Source: JAAYHV01 sp964400515 (lineage in GTDB: Bacteria; Bacillota; Clostridia; Peptostreptococcales; Anaerovoracaceae). From it: DNA of 64,000 bases. The stretch spans positions 186,001 to 250,000 of the forward strand of contig CAYNTJ010000002.1 in NCBI GenBank assembly GCA_964400515.1. Reading direction: 5' to 3'. Positions 1 through 9,917 of the stretch are shown here, one piece after another; within the stretch, counting starts at the first letter, position 1, and every line of letters begins with the position of its first letter. The position numbers were made by a program, and so were the translations under genes. The notes under the pieces are model-generated. The model made no database searches. It was given only the letters and a program-made list of their open reading frames with translations, and had not been told where the DNA came from.

Positions 1-257
1 TCTTCCAGCTCACTGGGATGGGGCTCTCTGTTCTCCACCACATCTATGGATCTTGACATTAAGATTTCGTATGATTCTTCAATATCATTTTTATCAAGCT
101 CCAATTCCGATAGGTAAAGACTTATCTCTGCAAAGGTCAGCTCATTGTTCTTTTTTCTGGCATCAGACTCCAAATCAGCTAAATAGCGATTTCTCATCTC
201 CAGGGTTTTTTGACGCTTTTCTTCGTTCTGTTCAACTTCTTTAATTTTTTTGCTCAT
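1..257 (-). CDS. rpoD: RNA polymerase primary sigma factor, N-terminal part (runs off window)
   Basis: The first 257 bases on the minus strand encode about 85 residues from an ATG at 257 and run off the left edge. The piece is charged and helical, like region 1.1 of the housekeeping sigma factor, and it starts 3 bases after the dnaG stop. The dnaG-rpoD order is the usual macromolecular-synthesis arrangement in Firmicutes. No conserved sigma region 2-4 lies inside the window, so the call rests mainly on gene order and on the region-1.1-like composition. Translation is probably coupled to dnaG. Confidence 0.72.
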   Translation of the reverse strand, partial: MSKKIKEVEQNEEKRQKTLEMRNRYLADLESDARKKNNELTFAEISLYLSELELDKNDIEESYEILMSRSIDVVENREPHPSELE

Positions 258-260
258 TAC

Positions 261-2000
261 TTAATTACTCCTACACTCCCTAATTTTTACACTAACTTTC
301 ATAAGCTTTTCAGTTAATTCTTTAATATTTTTTTCGTCGTTATCCTCTTCTGCTATGGCCAAAAGATCAATAATTTCCGCTTCTTCCCTTTTTAACTTGT
401 TATATTTTATACTGTCTATGCACTGTTTATAAAAAAGCTCCTCGTCGGCACCCACTATAATTTTGCTAAATATATCCCTTAATTCATTCTCTTCATCCAT
501 ATCAAAGTTTTTGATGAAGGCTTCAAAATCGATGGTTTCTTCCTTTTGATATTTTTCATTTATGACCTGAAAAACATGTCTCCCAAGATCTGATGTGAAC
601 TCGTATTCATCATCTAGTATATTACCCAAATAGTTGGGATTTGAAACTAACAGCCTTATCAAATTCTTTTCTGCTATCGGCATATCCTTTGTCATTTTTA
701 TTTGGTTTGTTCTCTCAGGCTTAGGGTTTTCATTTTCCCTATTACCGTTTATTTCCATAACTATGGCCTGTCTTGATATATTAAGCTCTTCACTTAGCTT
801 TGTAATATATATATCCCTTTCCACAGGACTTAGTTTAAGCAGGATGGGAACGGCACTTTTGATGTATTCCAAAACCTTTAGTTTATCATTTAGATCATAT
901 CTTTTTTTATTTATGCTTAGCATAAAATCTGTGGCCGGCATAGCATGCTTTATAAGCTTCTCAAAGGCATCCTTTCCGTTTTTCCTTATATAATCGTCCG
1001 GATCCTTTTCTCCCGGTATGATAAGCACCTTTGCCCTTCCCTCCGTCAATCTAATTACCTCAATACCCCTAAGGGCGGCATTGATCCCCGCATCATCCGA
1101 ATCATAGGATAGTACGATATTTTTAGTATATCTTTTCAGAAGTCTGGCCTGATTCTCCGTTAAGGCGGTACCTAAGGATGCCGCAACATTTTTTACTCCG
1201 TACTGATAAAGGGAAATCAAATCCATGTATCCCTCAACCAAAATAACCCCATCCTTATCACCTATATCTCCCTTGGTAAAATTAAGTCCGTATAGGTTAT
1301 TCTTCTTTTTGAACACTGTGCTTTCCGCAGAATTCAAGTATTTTGGCATGCCTTCCCCGATTATTCTACCTCCAAAGCCTATAACCTTGCCCATGGTATT
1401 AAATATGGGAAACATAACCCTATCTCTATACTTATCATATGACCTTTCCCCTTTTTTAGAGATGAGGCCCAATTCGAGTAAATCCTTTTCTTTTACGCCC
1501 TTTGCCAGCATAAAGTCCTTTAAGGATGTCCATTCCTTATCCGCATATCCCACACCGAATTTTTTAAGGGTGGCATCACTTATGCCCCTTTTCTTCATAT
1601 ATGCATAACCGGGATTGTTATCCTTTGTAAATGCTTCATAAAAGAACCTGGCGGCCATAGTGTTTATTTCATAATATTTATCTTGCTTATCATTATTTCT
1701 GTAATCACTTTTTTCCAGTCGGACATTATATTCCTCCGCCAGCTTTTCAATGGCTTCTCCAAAGGTAAGATTATAGTATTTCATCACGAATTCTATAGCA
1801 TCTCCCTTTGCACCGCAGCCAAAGCATGTGAATATCTGCTTGCTCTCAGAAACAATAAAAGAAGGCGTTTTTTCGTTATGGAACGGACAAACACCTTTGA
1901 AATTACTTCCGGCTCTTGTAAGAGAAACAACTTTGCCTATTACATCAACAATGTTTATCTTAGATTTTAATTCATCAATCACATTGTTATTGTATCCCAT
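261..2000 (-). CDS. dnaG: DNA primase
   Basis: Makes RNA primers at the replication fork together with DnaB helicase. The 579-residue protein has the N-terminal CHC2 zinc finger (CPFHNEKTPSF then FTCFGCG, about residues 38-62), the catalytic TOPRIM core with VEGYMD and SYDSDDAG near residues 255-310, and a C-terminal helicase-interaction region. Length matches the family (about 600). The ATG at 2000 follows a GGGGGAT ribosome site. It lies between dgt and rpoD on the same strand in an operon-like run. Confidence 0.96.
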   Translation of the reverse strand: MGYNNNVIDELKSKINIVDVIGKVVSLTRAGSNFKGVCPFHNEKTPSFIVSESKQIFTCFGCGAKGDAIEFVMKYYNLTFGEAIEKLAEEYNVRLEKSDYRNNDKQDKYYEINTMAARFFYEAFTKDNNPGYAYMKKRGISDATLKKFGVGYADKEWTSLKDFMLAKGVKEKDLLELGLISKKGERSYDKYRDRVMFPIFNTMGKVIGFGGRIIGEGMPKYLNSAESTVFKKKNNLYGLNFTKGDIGDKDGVILVEGYMDLISLYQYGVKNVAASLGTALTENQARLLKRYTKNIVLSYDSDDAGINAALRGIEVIRLTEGRAKVLIIPGEKDPDDYIRKNGKDAFEKLIKHAMPATDFMLSINKKRYDLNDKLKVLEYIKSAVPILLKLSPVERDIYITKLSEELNISRQAIVMEINGNRENENPKPERTNQIKMTKDMPIAEKNLIRLLVSNPNYLGNILDDEYEFTSDLGRHVFQVINEKYQKEETIDFEAFIKNFDMDEENELRDIFSKIIVGADEELFYKQCIDSIKYNKLKREEAEIIDLLAIAEEDNDEKNIKELTEKLMKVSVKIRECRSN

Positions 2001-2069
2001 AGCATCCCCCTTATCTCTTTATATTATACTATTCAACGCAAGTATTAATTTTCCTTTATTTAATTTAAA

Positions 2070-3080
2070 TTATTTCAAAGCTTTCGGATCAAAAAGTTTG
2101 GAATAGAGGGAAAAGGCATATCTGTCAGTCATACCGGAGATATAGTCCTTTACCGCAACCTTAACCCCATCATCCAATGCAATGCTTCTGTATATCCAGG
2201 GCATTTCATCGGGTTTGTTTACATAATAGTTATATAGGGAAACTATAATCACCTCTATTTTGTTCAAATCCTCAGCCTTTTTTACCTTGTCTGACTTATA
2301 TACATTCTCAAACATATAGTCTCTCATCTCGTTTAAGGCTTCTCCATGCTCCTTATCTAAGGCAATTATATCCTTGCCTTCGCTGTTCTTAACCAGGCTT
2401 TCTATGAGATTATTTATTCTTGTGCTGTGGCTGTAACCCAAAACCTTTAAGGCTTCCTTTGGAAAATCATTCATGGAGACCACTTTGCTTCTTATGGCAT
2501 CATCCATATCATGATTGACATAAGCAATCCTATCGCTTATTTTTACTATCTGCCCCTCCAGTGTAACGGGCAATCCTTCTCCCGTATGATTTAAAATGCC
2601 ATCCCTAACCTCATATGTCAGGTTCATTCCTTTTCGGTCTTCTCCGGATTCAATTATTTCAACTATCCTAAGACTTTGTACGTTATGGTTAAAGCCCCCC
2701 TCATGAATTCTATCCAGCACCATCTCCCCGTTATGGCCAAATGGTGTATGCCCAAGATCATGACCCAATGCTATGGCTTCCGTTAGGTCTTCATTATAGT
2801 TTAATATCCTAGCTATTGTCCTTGCCACCTGGGATACCTCTAATGTATGGGTAAGTCTTGTTCTGTAATGGTCCCCTTCCGGCGATAAAAACACCTGGGT
2901 TTTATGCTTTAATCTTCTCAATGCCTTGGAATGAATCAGCCTATCCCTGTCCCTTACAAATTCGGTCCTGTATTTGCACTTATCCTCGGGATATTCCCTT
3001 CCCTTTGAGTTTATGGATTTCATTGCCCTTTCAGAAAGCATTATGAGTTCTCTTTTTTCTATATCTTCCCTTAGCAACAT
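2070..3080 (-). CDS. dgt: dGTP triphosphohydrolase-like HD protein
   Basis: HD-superfamily enzyme expected to hydrolyse dGTP (or other dNTPs) to the nucleoside and triphosphate. Visible motifs are the histidine of THTLEVSQVARTIAR, the HD pair in ALGHDLGHTPFGHNGE, and the aspartate in KISDRIAYVNHDMDD. I chose the ATG at 3080, about 336 residues, because it follows GGGAGTATAAC by proper spacing. An upstream ATG at 3110 would overlap dut and lacks a ribosome site. It sits between dut and dnaG, so two dNTP-pool enzymes precede primase. Which nucleotide it prefers cannot be read from sequence. Confidence 0.9.
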   Translation of the reverse strand: MLLREDIEKRELIMLSERAMKSINSKGREYPEDKCKYRTEFVRDRDRLIHSKALRRLKHKTQVFLSPEGDHYRTRLTHTLEVSQVARTIARILNYNEDLTEAIALGHDLGHTPFGHNGEMVLDRIHEGGFNHNVQSLRIVEIIESGEDRKGMNLTYEVRDGILNHTGEGLPVTLEGQIVKISDRIAYVNHDMDDAIRSKVVSMNDFPKEALKVLGYSHSTRINNLIESLVKNSEGKDIIALDKEHGEALNEMRDYMFENVYKSDKVKKAEDLNKIEVIIVSLYNYYVNKPDEMPWIYRSIALDDGVKVAVKDYISGMTDRYAFSLYSKLFDPKALK

Positions 3081-3081
3081 G

Positions 3082-3510
3082 TTATACTCCCGTATGTCCA
3101 AAACCGCCATGACCCCTGTTGGTATCGTTTAGGCTTTCCGCCAGCTTTGGTTCAACCCTTTCATATTTTGCAATGATAAGTTGAGCAATCCTATCTCCGT
3201 TATTTATCACAAAATCCTCATCCCCAAAATTTATCACGGGAATTTTTAGCTCTCCCCTGTAATCAGAATCAATGGTACCAATACTGTTAACAAGGCCAAT
3301 CCCCTTTTTAATAGCAAGTCCCGACCTGGCTCTGACCTGACCTTCATATCCCATGGGAAGTTCAATAAAAAGGCCTGTGGGCACCAGCCTTCTTTCCATG
3401 GGCTTTAATATTATTGGTTCATTAAGATATGCCGATAAATCCATACCCGCAGATCCTTCGGTCTCATATTTAGGCAAAATTCCGCTTTTACTAACAATTC
3501 TTAATTCCAT
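3082..3510 (-). CDS. dut: dUTP diphosphatase
   Basis: Trimeric dUTPase that converts dUTP to dUMP and pyrophosphate, keeping uracil out of DNA and feeding dTMP synthesis. At 142 residues it has the usual length. Conserved motifs are visible: AGMDLSA (motif 1), RARSGLAIKKGI (motif 2), GTIDSDYRGELK (motif 3), DRIAQLII (motif 4) and the C-terminal RGHGGFGHTG P-loop-like motif 5. It lies 2 bases from the M16 peptidase gene and abuts dgt, so it is co-transcribed. Confidence 0.96.
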   Translation of the reverse strand: MELRIVSKSGILPKYETEGSAGMDLSAYLNEPIILKPMERRLVPTGLFIELPMGYEGQVRARSGLAIKKGIGLVNSIGTIDSDYRGELKIPVINFGDEDFVINNGDRIAQLIIAKYERVEPKLAESLNDTNRGHGGFGHTGV

Positions 3511-3511
3511 T

Positions 3512-4732
3512 TTATTCTCCCTTTACTACAGTCAATGAATAATCATCAATATTATCAAAAAGCTCACATATCTCATGAATTTCCTCATAAGTAATCTTAT
3601 CAAGTTTGTCAAGGACCTGGTTTTGCGTCAAAATATCCCCCAGCTGTATATTATTTTTTCCGTTTGAAATCATTCTTCCTTGGACAGTTTCCAAGCTGAA
3701 AATATACCCGGATTTTAGTTGTTCCCTGGCTGAATCTATTTCTTCCTTTGATATTTCTTCGTTTTTTAGTCTGTCCAACTCTTCCTTTATTCCATTTATG
3801 GTTTCATCAATTTTATCCCTGTTAACCCCGGCATATATTTTAAAATATCCATCATCTTTAAAATATGAAGCCATGGAATGAACTGAATAAGCAAGGCCTC
3901 TCTTTTCCCTGATATTTTGAAAGAGCCTAGATGACATGGACCCGCCAAACAGATTGTTTAGTATTGCCAGTGCATAGTGCTTATCAGAAGCCACCGAAAG
4001 GCCACCCTTTGCAAGGCATAAATGGGCCTGCATTATATCCTTCTTGAGATATTTAGTCTTAGGTGTATATTGGTAGGGCCTATATATTGGCATGGACTTA
4101 TTATCCTTCAGCTTGCTGAATTTGCCGCCGAAATATTCCATTACCTCATTTTCATCAAAGCTTCCTGCTATTGATATAAAGACGGCATCTTTTGTGTACT
4201 GTTCATAGTAATATTTCTCCACAGTTTCCTTGGAAAAGCCGTTCACAGTATCCATGGTTCCCAGTATATTATTCCCAAGTATTGAATCACCGAATACCAT
4301 CTCATCTGTCACATCAAGTATAAGGTCTGTGGGGTCATCAAAATTCATCTTGATTTCTTCTGTTACTACCTTTTTTTCCCTGTCCATTTCTTCCTTTAGG
4401 AACAAGGGGTTTTCTATCATATCCACCAAAACATCGGCACAATCAAATAGGTGTTCCCTCAAACATTTGATATAGTAGCAAGTACCTTCCTTGCCGGTGA
4501 AGGCATTCATCTGACCTCCCAGCCTGTCAACATCCGATACTATTTCCACTGCATTTCTGTTTTTGGTACCTTTGAAAAGCATGTGTTCTATAAAATGGGA
4601 TATACCATTTATTCCTTCAATCTCATTTGTAGCTCCGGTCTTGCTCCATATACCTATGGAAACAGAAGCCACCGAGTCAAATTTATCCATTATCAATTCG
4701 ATATTATTATCCAGTCTAATCTTTTTTATCAT
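3512..4732 (-). CDS. M16 family zinc peptidase (YmxG/PepR type)
   Basis: Insulinase/mitochondrial-processing-peptidase-like metalloprotease of 406 residues. The inverted zinc motif HFIEH is at about residues 46-50, and the distal glutamate lies in the REKKVVTEEI stretch near residue 123. The C-terminal half carries the family's non-catalytic repeat. The ATG at 4732 is preceded by AAGGAG. In other Firmicutes this gene often lies near dut, as here. Its substrate is not known from sequence. The start overlaps the end of the upstream MBL gene by 17 bases. Confidence 0.9.
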   Translation of the reverse strand: MIKKIRLDNNIELIMDKFDSVASVSIGIWSKTGATNEIEGINGISHFIEHMLFKGTKNRNAVEIVSDVDRLGGQMNAFTGKEGTCYYIKCLREHLFDCADVLVDMIENPLFLKEEMDREKKVVTEEIKMNFDDPTDLILDVTDEMVFGDSILGNNILGTMDTVNGFSKETVEKYYYEQYTKDAVFISIAGSFDENEVMEYFGGKFSKLKDNKSMPIYRPYQYTPKTKYLKKDIMQAHLCLAKGGLSVASDKHYALAILNNLFGGSMSSRLFQNIREKRGLAYSVHSMASYFKDDGYFKIYAGVNRDKIDETINGIKEELDRLKNEEISKEEIDSAREQLKSGYIFSLETVQGRMISNGKNNIQLGDILTQNQVLDKLDKITYEEIHEICELFDNIDDYSLTVVKGE

Positions 4733-5669
4733 TTTCTAAAAACTCCTTAGTTATGCAATTGATGGTGTGTTTTCTATTTTCCAAATATGCGGCCTTTGGC
4801 TGGGCACTTGCCCTTTCCCTGCACCAATATTTGTTTTCATGGGCTTTTTCAATCTCCTCAAAGCTCATTCCCTTCTTTTTACATTCAAGTATTAAATTCT
4901 TTTCCTCATTAGCTTCTTTTATATATAGATTAAAATATTTTTCTATATATTCCTTGGGTATAAGGCCGTAATGGGGAGATATAAGCATATTAGGCCTATA
5001 ATCCCTACATTTTTCAGCAGATTTTATTGATTCCTCAAAGCTCTTTAATATGGCAGTATGCATATAATCCTTACCCCTTAAAACTCCTGTGCTTTCCGAT
5101 GCAAACATTATATTATCGGGCAAAAGAATATAGGTCATGCTGCAATCTGTGTGTCCCTTTGTACTAAGCGCTTTGATTTTAGACTCATCCAATATGATTT
5201 CATCTCCGTCTGCCAAAACCAAATCCACTCTGAACCCTTCCTTTGGTATTTCGGACTCCCCATGGGAATAATTCTCCGAGGCCACCTCTCCCAGCTTTTT
5301 TATTAATGATTTTGCATTATCACTCATAAATACATTTTGGGCCTTTTGGGAACCTACCACATGGGTTTTTGGCCATCTTTTTACAACAAAGGGCAAAGCC
5401 CCTATATGGTCATAGTGGGTATGGGATATCAATACATAGTCAATGTTTTCTCTCTCCCTATCCTTTAAGGTTTTCTCAATGTTGCTTATCAAAGCATCTC
5501 CGCAATAGGCCATCCCCGTGTCATAAAGCACCACTTTGGTCCTTGTAAATATCAATAAGGCTTCCCCGCCTCGACCTGCGGTTACCCTTACTATATTTTC
5601 GGGATATTTAAATCTGTCATGATTGTTAAAATCACTGAATATTTCTGATCTGTGTTTTTCGTCTCTCAT
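4716..5669 (-). CDS. Metallo-beta-lactamase-fold hydrolase
   Basis: The 317-residue protein carries the MBL zinc signature HTHYDHIG at about residues 82-89, a later GHTDCS and SPHYG, all consistent with a dinuclear metal site. The chain has no signal peptide, so it should be cytoplasmic. The closest general resemblance is to glyoxalase-II-like hydrolases, but the substrate cannot be assigned. It overlaps both neighbours, YkvI upstream and the M16 peptidase downstream, which indicates translational coupling. It stops at UAG, followed two codons later by UAA. Confidence 0.85.
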   Translation of the reverse strand: MRDEKHRSEIFSDFNNHDRFKYPENIVRVTAGRGGEALLIFTRTKVVLYDTGMAYCGDALISNIEKTLKDRERENIDYVLISHTHYDHIGALPFVVKRWPKTHVVGSQKAQNVFMSDNAKSLIKKLGEVASENYSHGESEIPKEGFRVDLVLADGDEIILDESKIKALSTKGHTDCSMTYILLPDNIMFASESTGVLRGKDYMHTAILKSFEESIKSAEKCRDYRPNMLISPHYGLIPKEYIEKYFNLYIKEANEEKNLILECKKKGMSFEEIEKAHENKYWCRERASAQPKAAYLENRKHTINCITKEFLENDKKD

Positions 5670-6723
5670 CTCTCATCTTTCCCATTACTTTTATAAAGTT
5701 TATAAACAGTAATATAATAATTACAAATCCCAAATATCCTTCCACCGGGAACATGTATGAAACTATATTTTTAAAACCGATAAGCCCCAGGGAAAAGCCC
5801 AAGATACCGGCACATATTATATATTTATTCTTATTCTTTACGTCTTTTATCTTGGTGGTAAATCCATAAAAATTGCTCGTGGCAGATGAATAAATGGAAA
5901 GCATCAAAACCAAAGCATAAATTCCATGGATTGTGGGGGATAGTCTTGCTGAATAACCGAGCATCGGTAAATCCAACATTTGAGAAAATGTCATATCCTT
6001 TTGTAAGGCAATCACTATTACATATGCTAATATTGCCAGCATCAGTCCCCCCAGGATGCTTCCTAAAAGTGCATGCTTATAGCTTTTTGCATTGATTGAA
6101 GATGTGGCAACTATTGGTATCACCGAAAGTATATTATATGAAATATATAATAAAGAAGCAAGAATATAATTATTTGCTATGGGACTTGGTTTTATTTCCG
6201 TCTCATATCCCATATTCCCCATGTCTTTACCAATTACCAAAATACTCACTATCAAGACCACCACAAACAATATGGGCATAATATATCTAAATATACGGTA
6301 TACTCTTTCAAACTCACCTATAACCGCCCATAATACCAAGAGCAATATTATAAGTCCACCAAATGATTTTGAAATTCCAAACTCCTGGTTTATAAGGGAA
6401 CCTCCTGCCGCCGTCATGGTAACCAGCACCGTAAAAAGTATCATGGCCATGAAGTATCCCACAAATTCTGTCAATATCCTATTGCCTCCGGGCACTATGA
6501 TTATTCCCATATCATTGGAATTAAAATATCTGGAGTTTACACAAGTCATCACTCCAGTTAATATAAACAGCACCCCTATGAATATTATTCCGAACTTGGC
6601 ATTGGAGGAAAATACACCAAAAAATTGCCATATTTCCCTGCCGGATGCAAACCCTGCTCCCATTATGGCTGAAGTGAACATAAATGCCACCCCAAGAAAC
6701 GACAGCTTATTCCTATTCTTCAA
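5632..6723 (-). CDS. YkvI-family membrane transporter-like protein
   Basis: Integral membrane protein of about 363 residues with some ten hydrophobic segments. The first contains the GAGFASGREI motif typical of the YkvI family, which belongs to the amino-acid/sodium symporter superfamily. Substrate unknown. I favour a TTG start at 6723, preceded by GGAGGAG, over an ATG at 6750 with a weak site. Either start overlaps the end of the upstream acidic-protein gene. Confidence 0.78.
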   Translation of the reverse strand: MKNRNKLSFLGVAFMFTSAIMGAGFASGREIWQFFGVFSSNAKFGIIFIGVLFILTGVMTCVNSRYFNSNDMGIIIVPGGNRILTEFVGYFMAMILFTVLVTMTAAGGSLINQEFGISKSFGGLIILLLVLWAVIGEFERVYRIFRYIMPILFVVVLIVSILVIGKDMGNMGYETEIKPSPIANNYILASLLYISYNILSVIPIVATSSINAKSYKHALLGSILGGLMLAILAYVIVIALQKDMTFSQMLDLPMLGYSARLSPTIHGIYALVLMLSIYSSATSNFYGFTTKIKDVKNKNKYIICAGILGFSLGLIGFKNIVSYMFPVEGYLGFVIIILLFINFIKVMGKMRDERRKTQIRNIQ

Positions 6724-7243
6724 ATTCTTCGTACTCCTCCATGTCTTCAATGCTTATGGAGTATTCATCGATGTCATATTCTAGGGCATCAGTGAAATCA
6801 AAATCATCTTCGCCGCCGCTTAACTTATTGAATCTGCAATTTGTTATGGCATCCCTTACGCTCAAATAATTATCATTGTGTTTTACCTTATCCGAAAATA
6901 CATACCAGTCCCTGAACTTTATAATTTCTTCACTTAATTTGTCATAGGTTTGGGCATTTTCGCCACCGCTGCAGATTCCCATAAATGATAATTTGATCAT
7001 CTCAAGCAAACCGTTAAGTTCTGTATCATAATCCGGCAAGAAAGTGATAATGTCATCAAAATATGTTTCAAATAACCCCTTTAGAATGTTCATATCCGCA
7101 TCCTCTAAAAGCAGATACAATGTTTTTTCATCGAAGTATTCCTCCATTTCCAGCAAATCTGCCATGTTATCGAAATACTCGAAATCTTCTCCCCTGTCTA
7201 TACCAAGGGCTTCAAAAAGTTCTTCTTTATTCATAATTTTCAC
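6713..7243 (-). CDS. Acidic protein of unknown function
   Basis: A 176-residue, strongly acidic soluble protein rich in Asp, Glu, Tyr and Leu, ending in an EEYEEFEE-type tail. I do not recognise a family. No signal peptide, membrane segment or cysteine cluster is visible. It is the first gene of the long minus-strand run that ends in dnaG-rpoD, so its own upstream region (7244-7331, shared divergently with pepF) should hold the operon promoter. It stops at UAG followed one codon later by UAA. Confidence 0.7.
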   Translation of the reverse strand: MKIMNKEELFEALGIDRGEDFEYFDNMADLLEMEEYFDEKTLYLLLEDADMNILKGLFETYFDDIITFLPDYDTELNGLLEMIKLSFMGICSGGENAQTYDKLSEEIIKFRDWYVFSDKVKHNDNYLSVRDAITNCRFNKLSGGEDDFDFTDALEYDIDEYSISIEDMEEYEEFEE

Positions 7244-7331
7244 CCATCATTTTAAATATATGTTATAATACACTTGTTAATATCTAGGATTATACTACAT
7301 AGATAAGAAAATTTCCACCATGGAGGTAAAA

Positions 7332-9104
7332 ATGACTATAAAAAAACGTGGCGAGATAGATAACAAGTACAAATGGAATATTGAAATAATGTATCCCCAT
7401 GAGGATTTATGGGAAGAAGACATAGATGAAATTCTTAAATTGACTGATGAATTTAAGGAATATTACGGAAAGATTTGCAGTTCATCGGACAATTTATTTG
7501 TGGCACTATCAAAAAAGGATGAGATATGGCAAAGGCTTGAAAAGGTTTTTGTATATGCCCATATGAAGCTGGATGAGGATAACACCAACAATAAGTATCA
7601 GGGTATGAATAGCAAATGTCAAAATTTGGTAGCTAAGGTATCAGCTGCCCTATCCTTTTTTACCCCTGAAGTATTAAAGCATGATAAATCATTAATTGAT
7701 GAATATATTAGCAGCAATGATAATTTAAAAAAATATCATTTCTATTTTGAAACTCTATTTAGAGAAAAGGACCATGTTTTAAGCGAACAGGAAGAAAATA
7801 TTTTGGCTCAGCTTTCTGAAGCCCTAAGGGCGCCTTCCGATGCCTTTACGATGCTTAATAATGCTGACCTAAAATTCGATGATGTGGAAGGTAAAACCCT
7901 AACCCACGGCAACTATATAAACTTTATGGAATCCGGTAACAGAAAAACCAGAAGAAAAGCCTATACCAATGTTTATAAGGAATATGAGGCTTTGAATAAT
8001 ACCCTGGCCACAACCTATAGCTATAATGTTAAAACCGGTGTCATAACATCAAGACTGAGAAAATACGGTTCTGCTTTGGAGGCTGCCTTGTATGGTGATA
8101 ATATACCTGTCTCTGTTTATGATAATCTCATTTTATCTGTACATGAGCATCTATCCTCTCTCCACGAATACACCAATTTGAGAAAGAAAATACTTAAGGT
8201 GGACGAATTAAAAATGTATGATATATATGTACCTTTATGTAAGGTACCCGATAAGAAATACACCTTTAATGATGCAGTGGAAATAATGCTAAACGCCCTA
8301 TCACCCTTGGGAGATGAATATATCAATATATTAAAAAACGGGATTAAAGACGGATGGATTGACATTTATGAAAACGAAGGTAAGACTTCGGGGGCATATA
8401 GCTTTGGTTCATATGACAGTATGCCATATATCCTTATGAATTTTAACGGTAATCTTAAGGATGTTTTCACCCTGGTACATGAGTGCGGCCATTCCATGCA
8501 CTCATATTATACGAGAAACAACCAACCCTTTGTTTACGGTGGACATTCTATTTTTACAGCGGAGGTGGCATCCACAGTAAACGAAGCTCTGCTTATAAAC
8601 TATCTCCTGCAGCATGAAACGGATCTTAATATTAAAAAATATTTGATAAATTTCCATATTGAAGAATTCAGAACAACACTGTTCAGACAAACAATGTTTG
8701 CGGAATTCGAAAAGCTGACCCATGAAAAAGTCGAAAAAGGAATTCCTTTGACCACTGAGCTTTTAAACTCGGAATATGAGAAGCTAAACCACAAATATTT
8801 TGGAAGGGCTTTATCAGACGATGAATATATAAAGTATGAATGGTCCAGGATACCTCATTTTTACAGGGCATTTTATGTATACCAATATGCCACAGGGTAT
8901 TCTGCTGCCACGGCAATAGCCAAAGGAATTTTGGAGGACAATGAAAATTCCAGGGATAAATATTTGGAATTCTTAAAAACCGGTGAAAGTGATTATCCGG
9001 TGGAACTACTTAAGATTGCCGGTGTGGATATGTCAAAAAAGGAATCCATAGACAATGCATTGATAGTATTTGATAATCTTGTTGAAGAATTAAGGAGTAT
9101 ATAA
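7332..9104 (+). CDS. pepF: Oligoendopeptidase F
   Basis: M3-family zinc endopeptidase that cuts oligopeptides in the cytoplasm. The active site HECGHSMH (HExxH) is near residue 380, followed by the downstream FTAEVASTVNE motif that supplies the third zinc ligand. Length of about 590 residues fits PepF (about 600). The ATG at 7332 sits 5 bases after GGAGG. The upstream ATG at 7320 overlaps that ribosome site and is less likely. The stop overlaps the nadK start by one base, so the two are translationally coupled. Confidence 0.95.
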   Translation: MTIKKRGEIDNKYKWNIEIMYPHEDLWEEDIDEILKLTDEFKEYYGKICSSSDNLFVALSKKDEIWQRLEKVFVYAHMKLDEDNTNNKYQGMNSKCQNLVAKVSAALSFFTPEVLKHDKSLIDEYISSNDNLKKYHFYFETLFREKDHVLSEQEENILAQLSEALRAPSDAFTMLNNADLKFDDVEGKTLTHGNYINFMESGNRKTRRKAYTNVYKEYEALNNTLATTYSYNVKTGVITSRLRKYGSALEAALYGDNIPVSVYDNLILSVHEHLSSLHEYTNLRKKILKVDELKMYDIYVPLCKVPDKKYTFNDAVEIMLNALSPLGDEYINILKNGIKDGWIDIYENEGKTSGAYSFGSYDSMPYILMNFNGNLKDVFTLVHECGHSMHSYYTRNNQPFVYGGHSIFTAEVASTVNEALLINYLLQHETDLNIKKYLINFHIEEFRTTLFRQTMFAEFEKLTHEKVEKGIPLTTELLNSEYEKLNHKYFGRALSDDEYIKYEWSRIPHFYRAFYVYQYATGYSAATAIAKGILEDNENSRDKYLEFLKTGESDYPVELLKIAGVDMSKKESIDNALIVFDNLVEELRSI

Positions 9105-9907
9105 TGAAAACCAAAGTATTCATACATACCAATGACAGTGTTGCTTCTAACAGAGTCAGGGATCAATTGATAGGTATGCTTGAAAAATCTAATTTTGCCA
9201 TCACAAATACATTTGAGGAATGTGATGAATTACTTATATGTGTTGGTGGCGACGGTACCTTTTTACAAGCGGTTCATCAGTATAATTTCCCTAATATCCC
9301 CATAATCGGAATTAATACGGGACATTTGGGTTTTTTTCAGGAGATCATGCCCAATCAGCTGGATGAATTTATATACTACTATAACTCGGGTAAATATACT
9401 ATACAAACCATAACCACTGTCCAGGCAGAAATTCATACAAAATCAGATATTTATACGGTTTTAGGTATAAACGAAATACAGCTAAAAGGACCTTCCACCA
9501 GCTCGACCCACCTTAATATTTCCATTAGCGGCAGCTTTATTGAAAGGTTCTCCGGGGATGGTATTTTGGTTTCCACACCTTCCGGTTCCACCGCATATAA
9601 CTATTCATTGGGAGGAAGTATTGTGGATCCTAGATTGAATCTTTTGCAGGTCACTCCCATTGCACCCATAAATACCACCGCTTACAGATGCTTTACTTCC
9701 AGCATAGTTTTACCTGCCAAGGAATCACTGGAAGTTTCCCTTGACAATTATACGGATGATAAGTCCCTTACCGTAATTTATGACGGATTACCGGTTATAT
9801 ATGAGGATGTAAAAAGTGTAAAATTTACCATGTCAGATAAAGAAGTGAATCTGTTAAGATTCGATACCTACGATTTTTGGTCAAAGGTAAAAAGCAAATT
9901 TATATAA
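9104..9907 (+). CDS. nadK: NAD kinase
   Basis: Phosphorylates NAD to NADP. Diagnostic motifs are GGDGTFLQA (about residues 47-55), GINTGHLGFF, and GDGILVSTPSGSTAYNYSLGG around residue 150. At 267 residues it is of normal size for the Firmicute ATP-NAD kinase. It overlaps pepF by one base (TAATG) and is followed 10 bases later by a pseudouridine synthase gene, an arrangement common in this phylum. Confidence 0.96.
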   Translation: MKTKVFIHTNDSVASNRVRDQLIGMLEKSNFAITNTFEECDELLICVGGDGTFLQAVHQYNFPNIPIIGINTGHLGFFQEIMPNQLDEFIYYYNSGKYTIQTITTVQAEIHTKSDIYTVLGINEIQLKGPSTSSTHLNISISGSFIERFSGDGILVSTPSGSTAYNYSLGGSIVDPRLNLLQVTPIAPINTTAYRCFTSSIVLPAKESLEVSLDNYTDDKSLTVIYDGLPVIYEDVKSVKFTMSDKEVNLLRFDTYDFWSKVKSKFI

Positions 9908-9917
9908 AGGAATTAAT

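Noticed and set aside
6179..6784. A 201-residue plus-strand reading frame opposite the YkvI gene
   Set aside because: It is antisense to a well-supported membrane protein gene. Its hydrophobic composition mirrors the opposite strand and it has no ribosome site.
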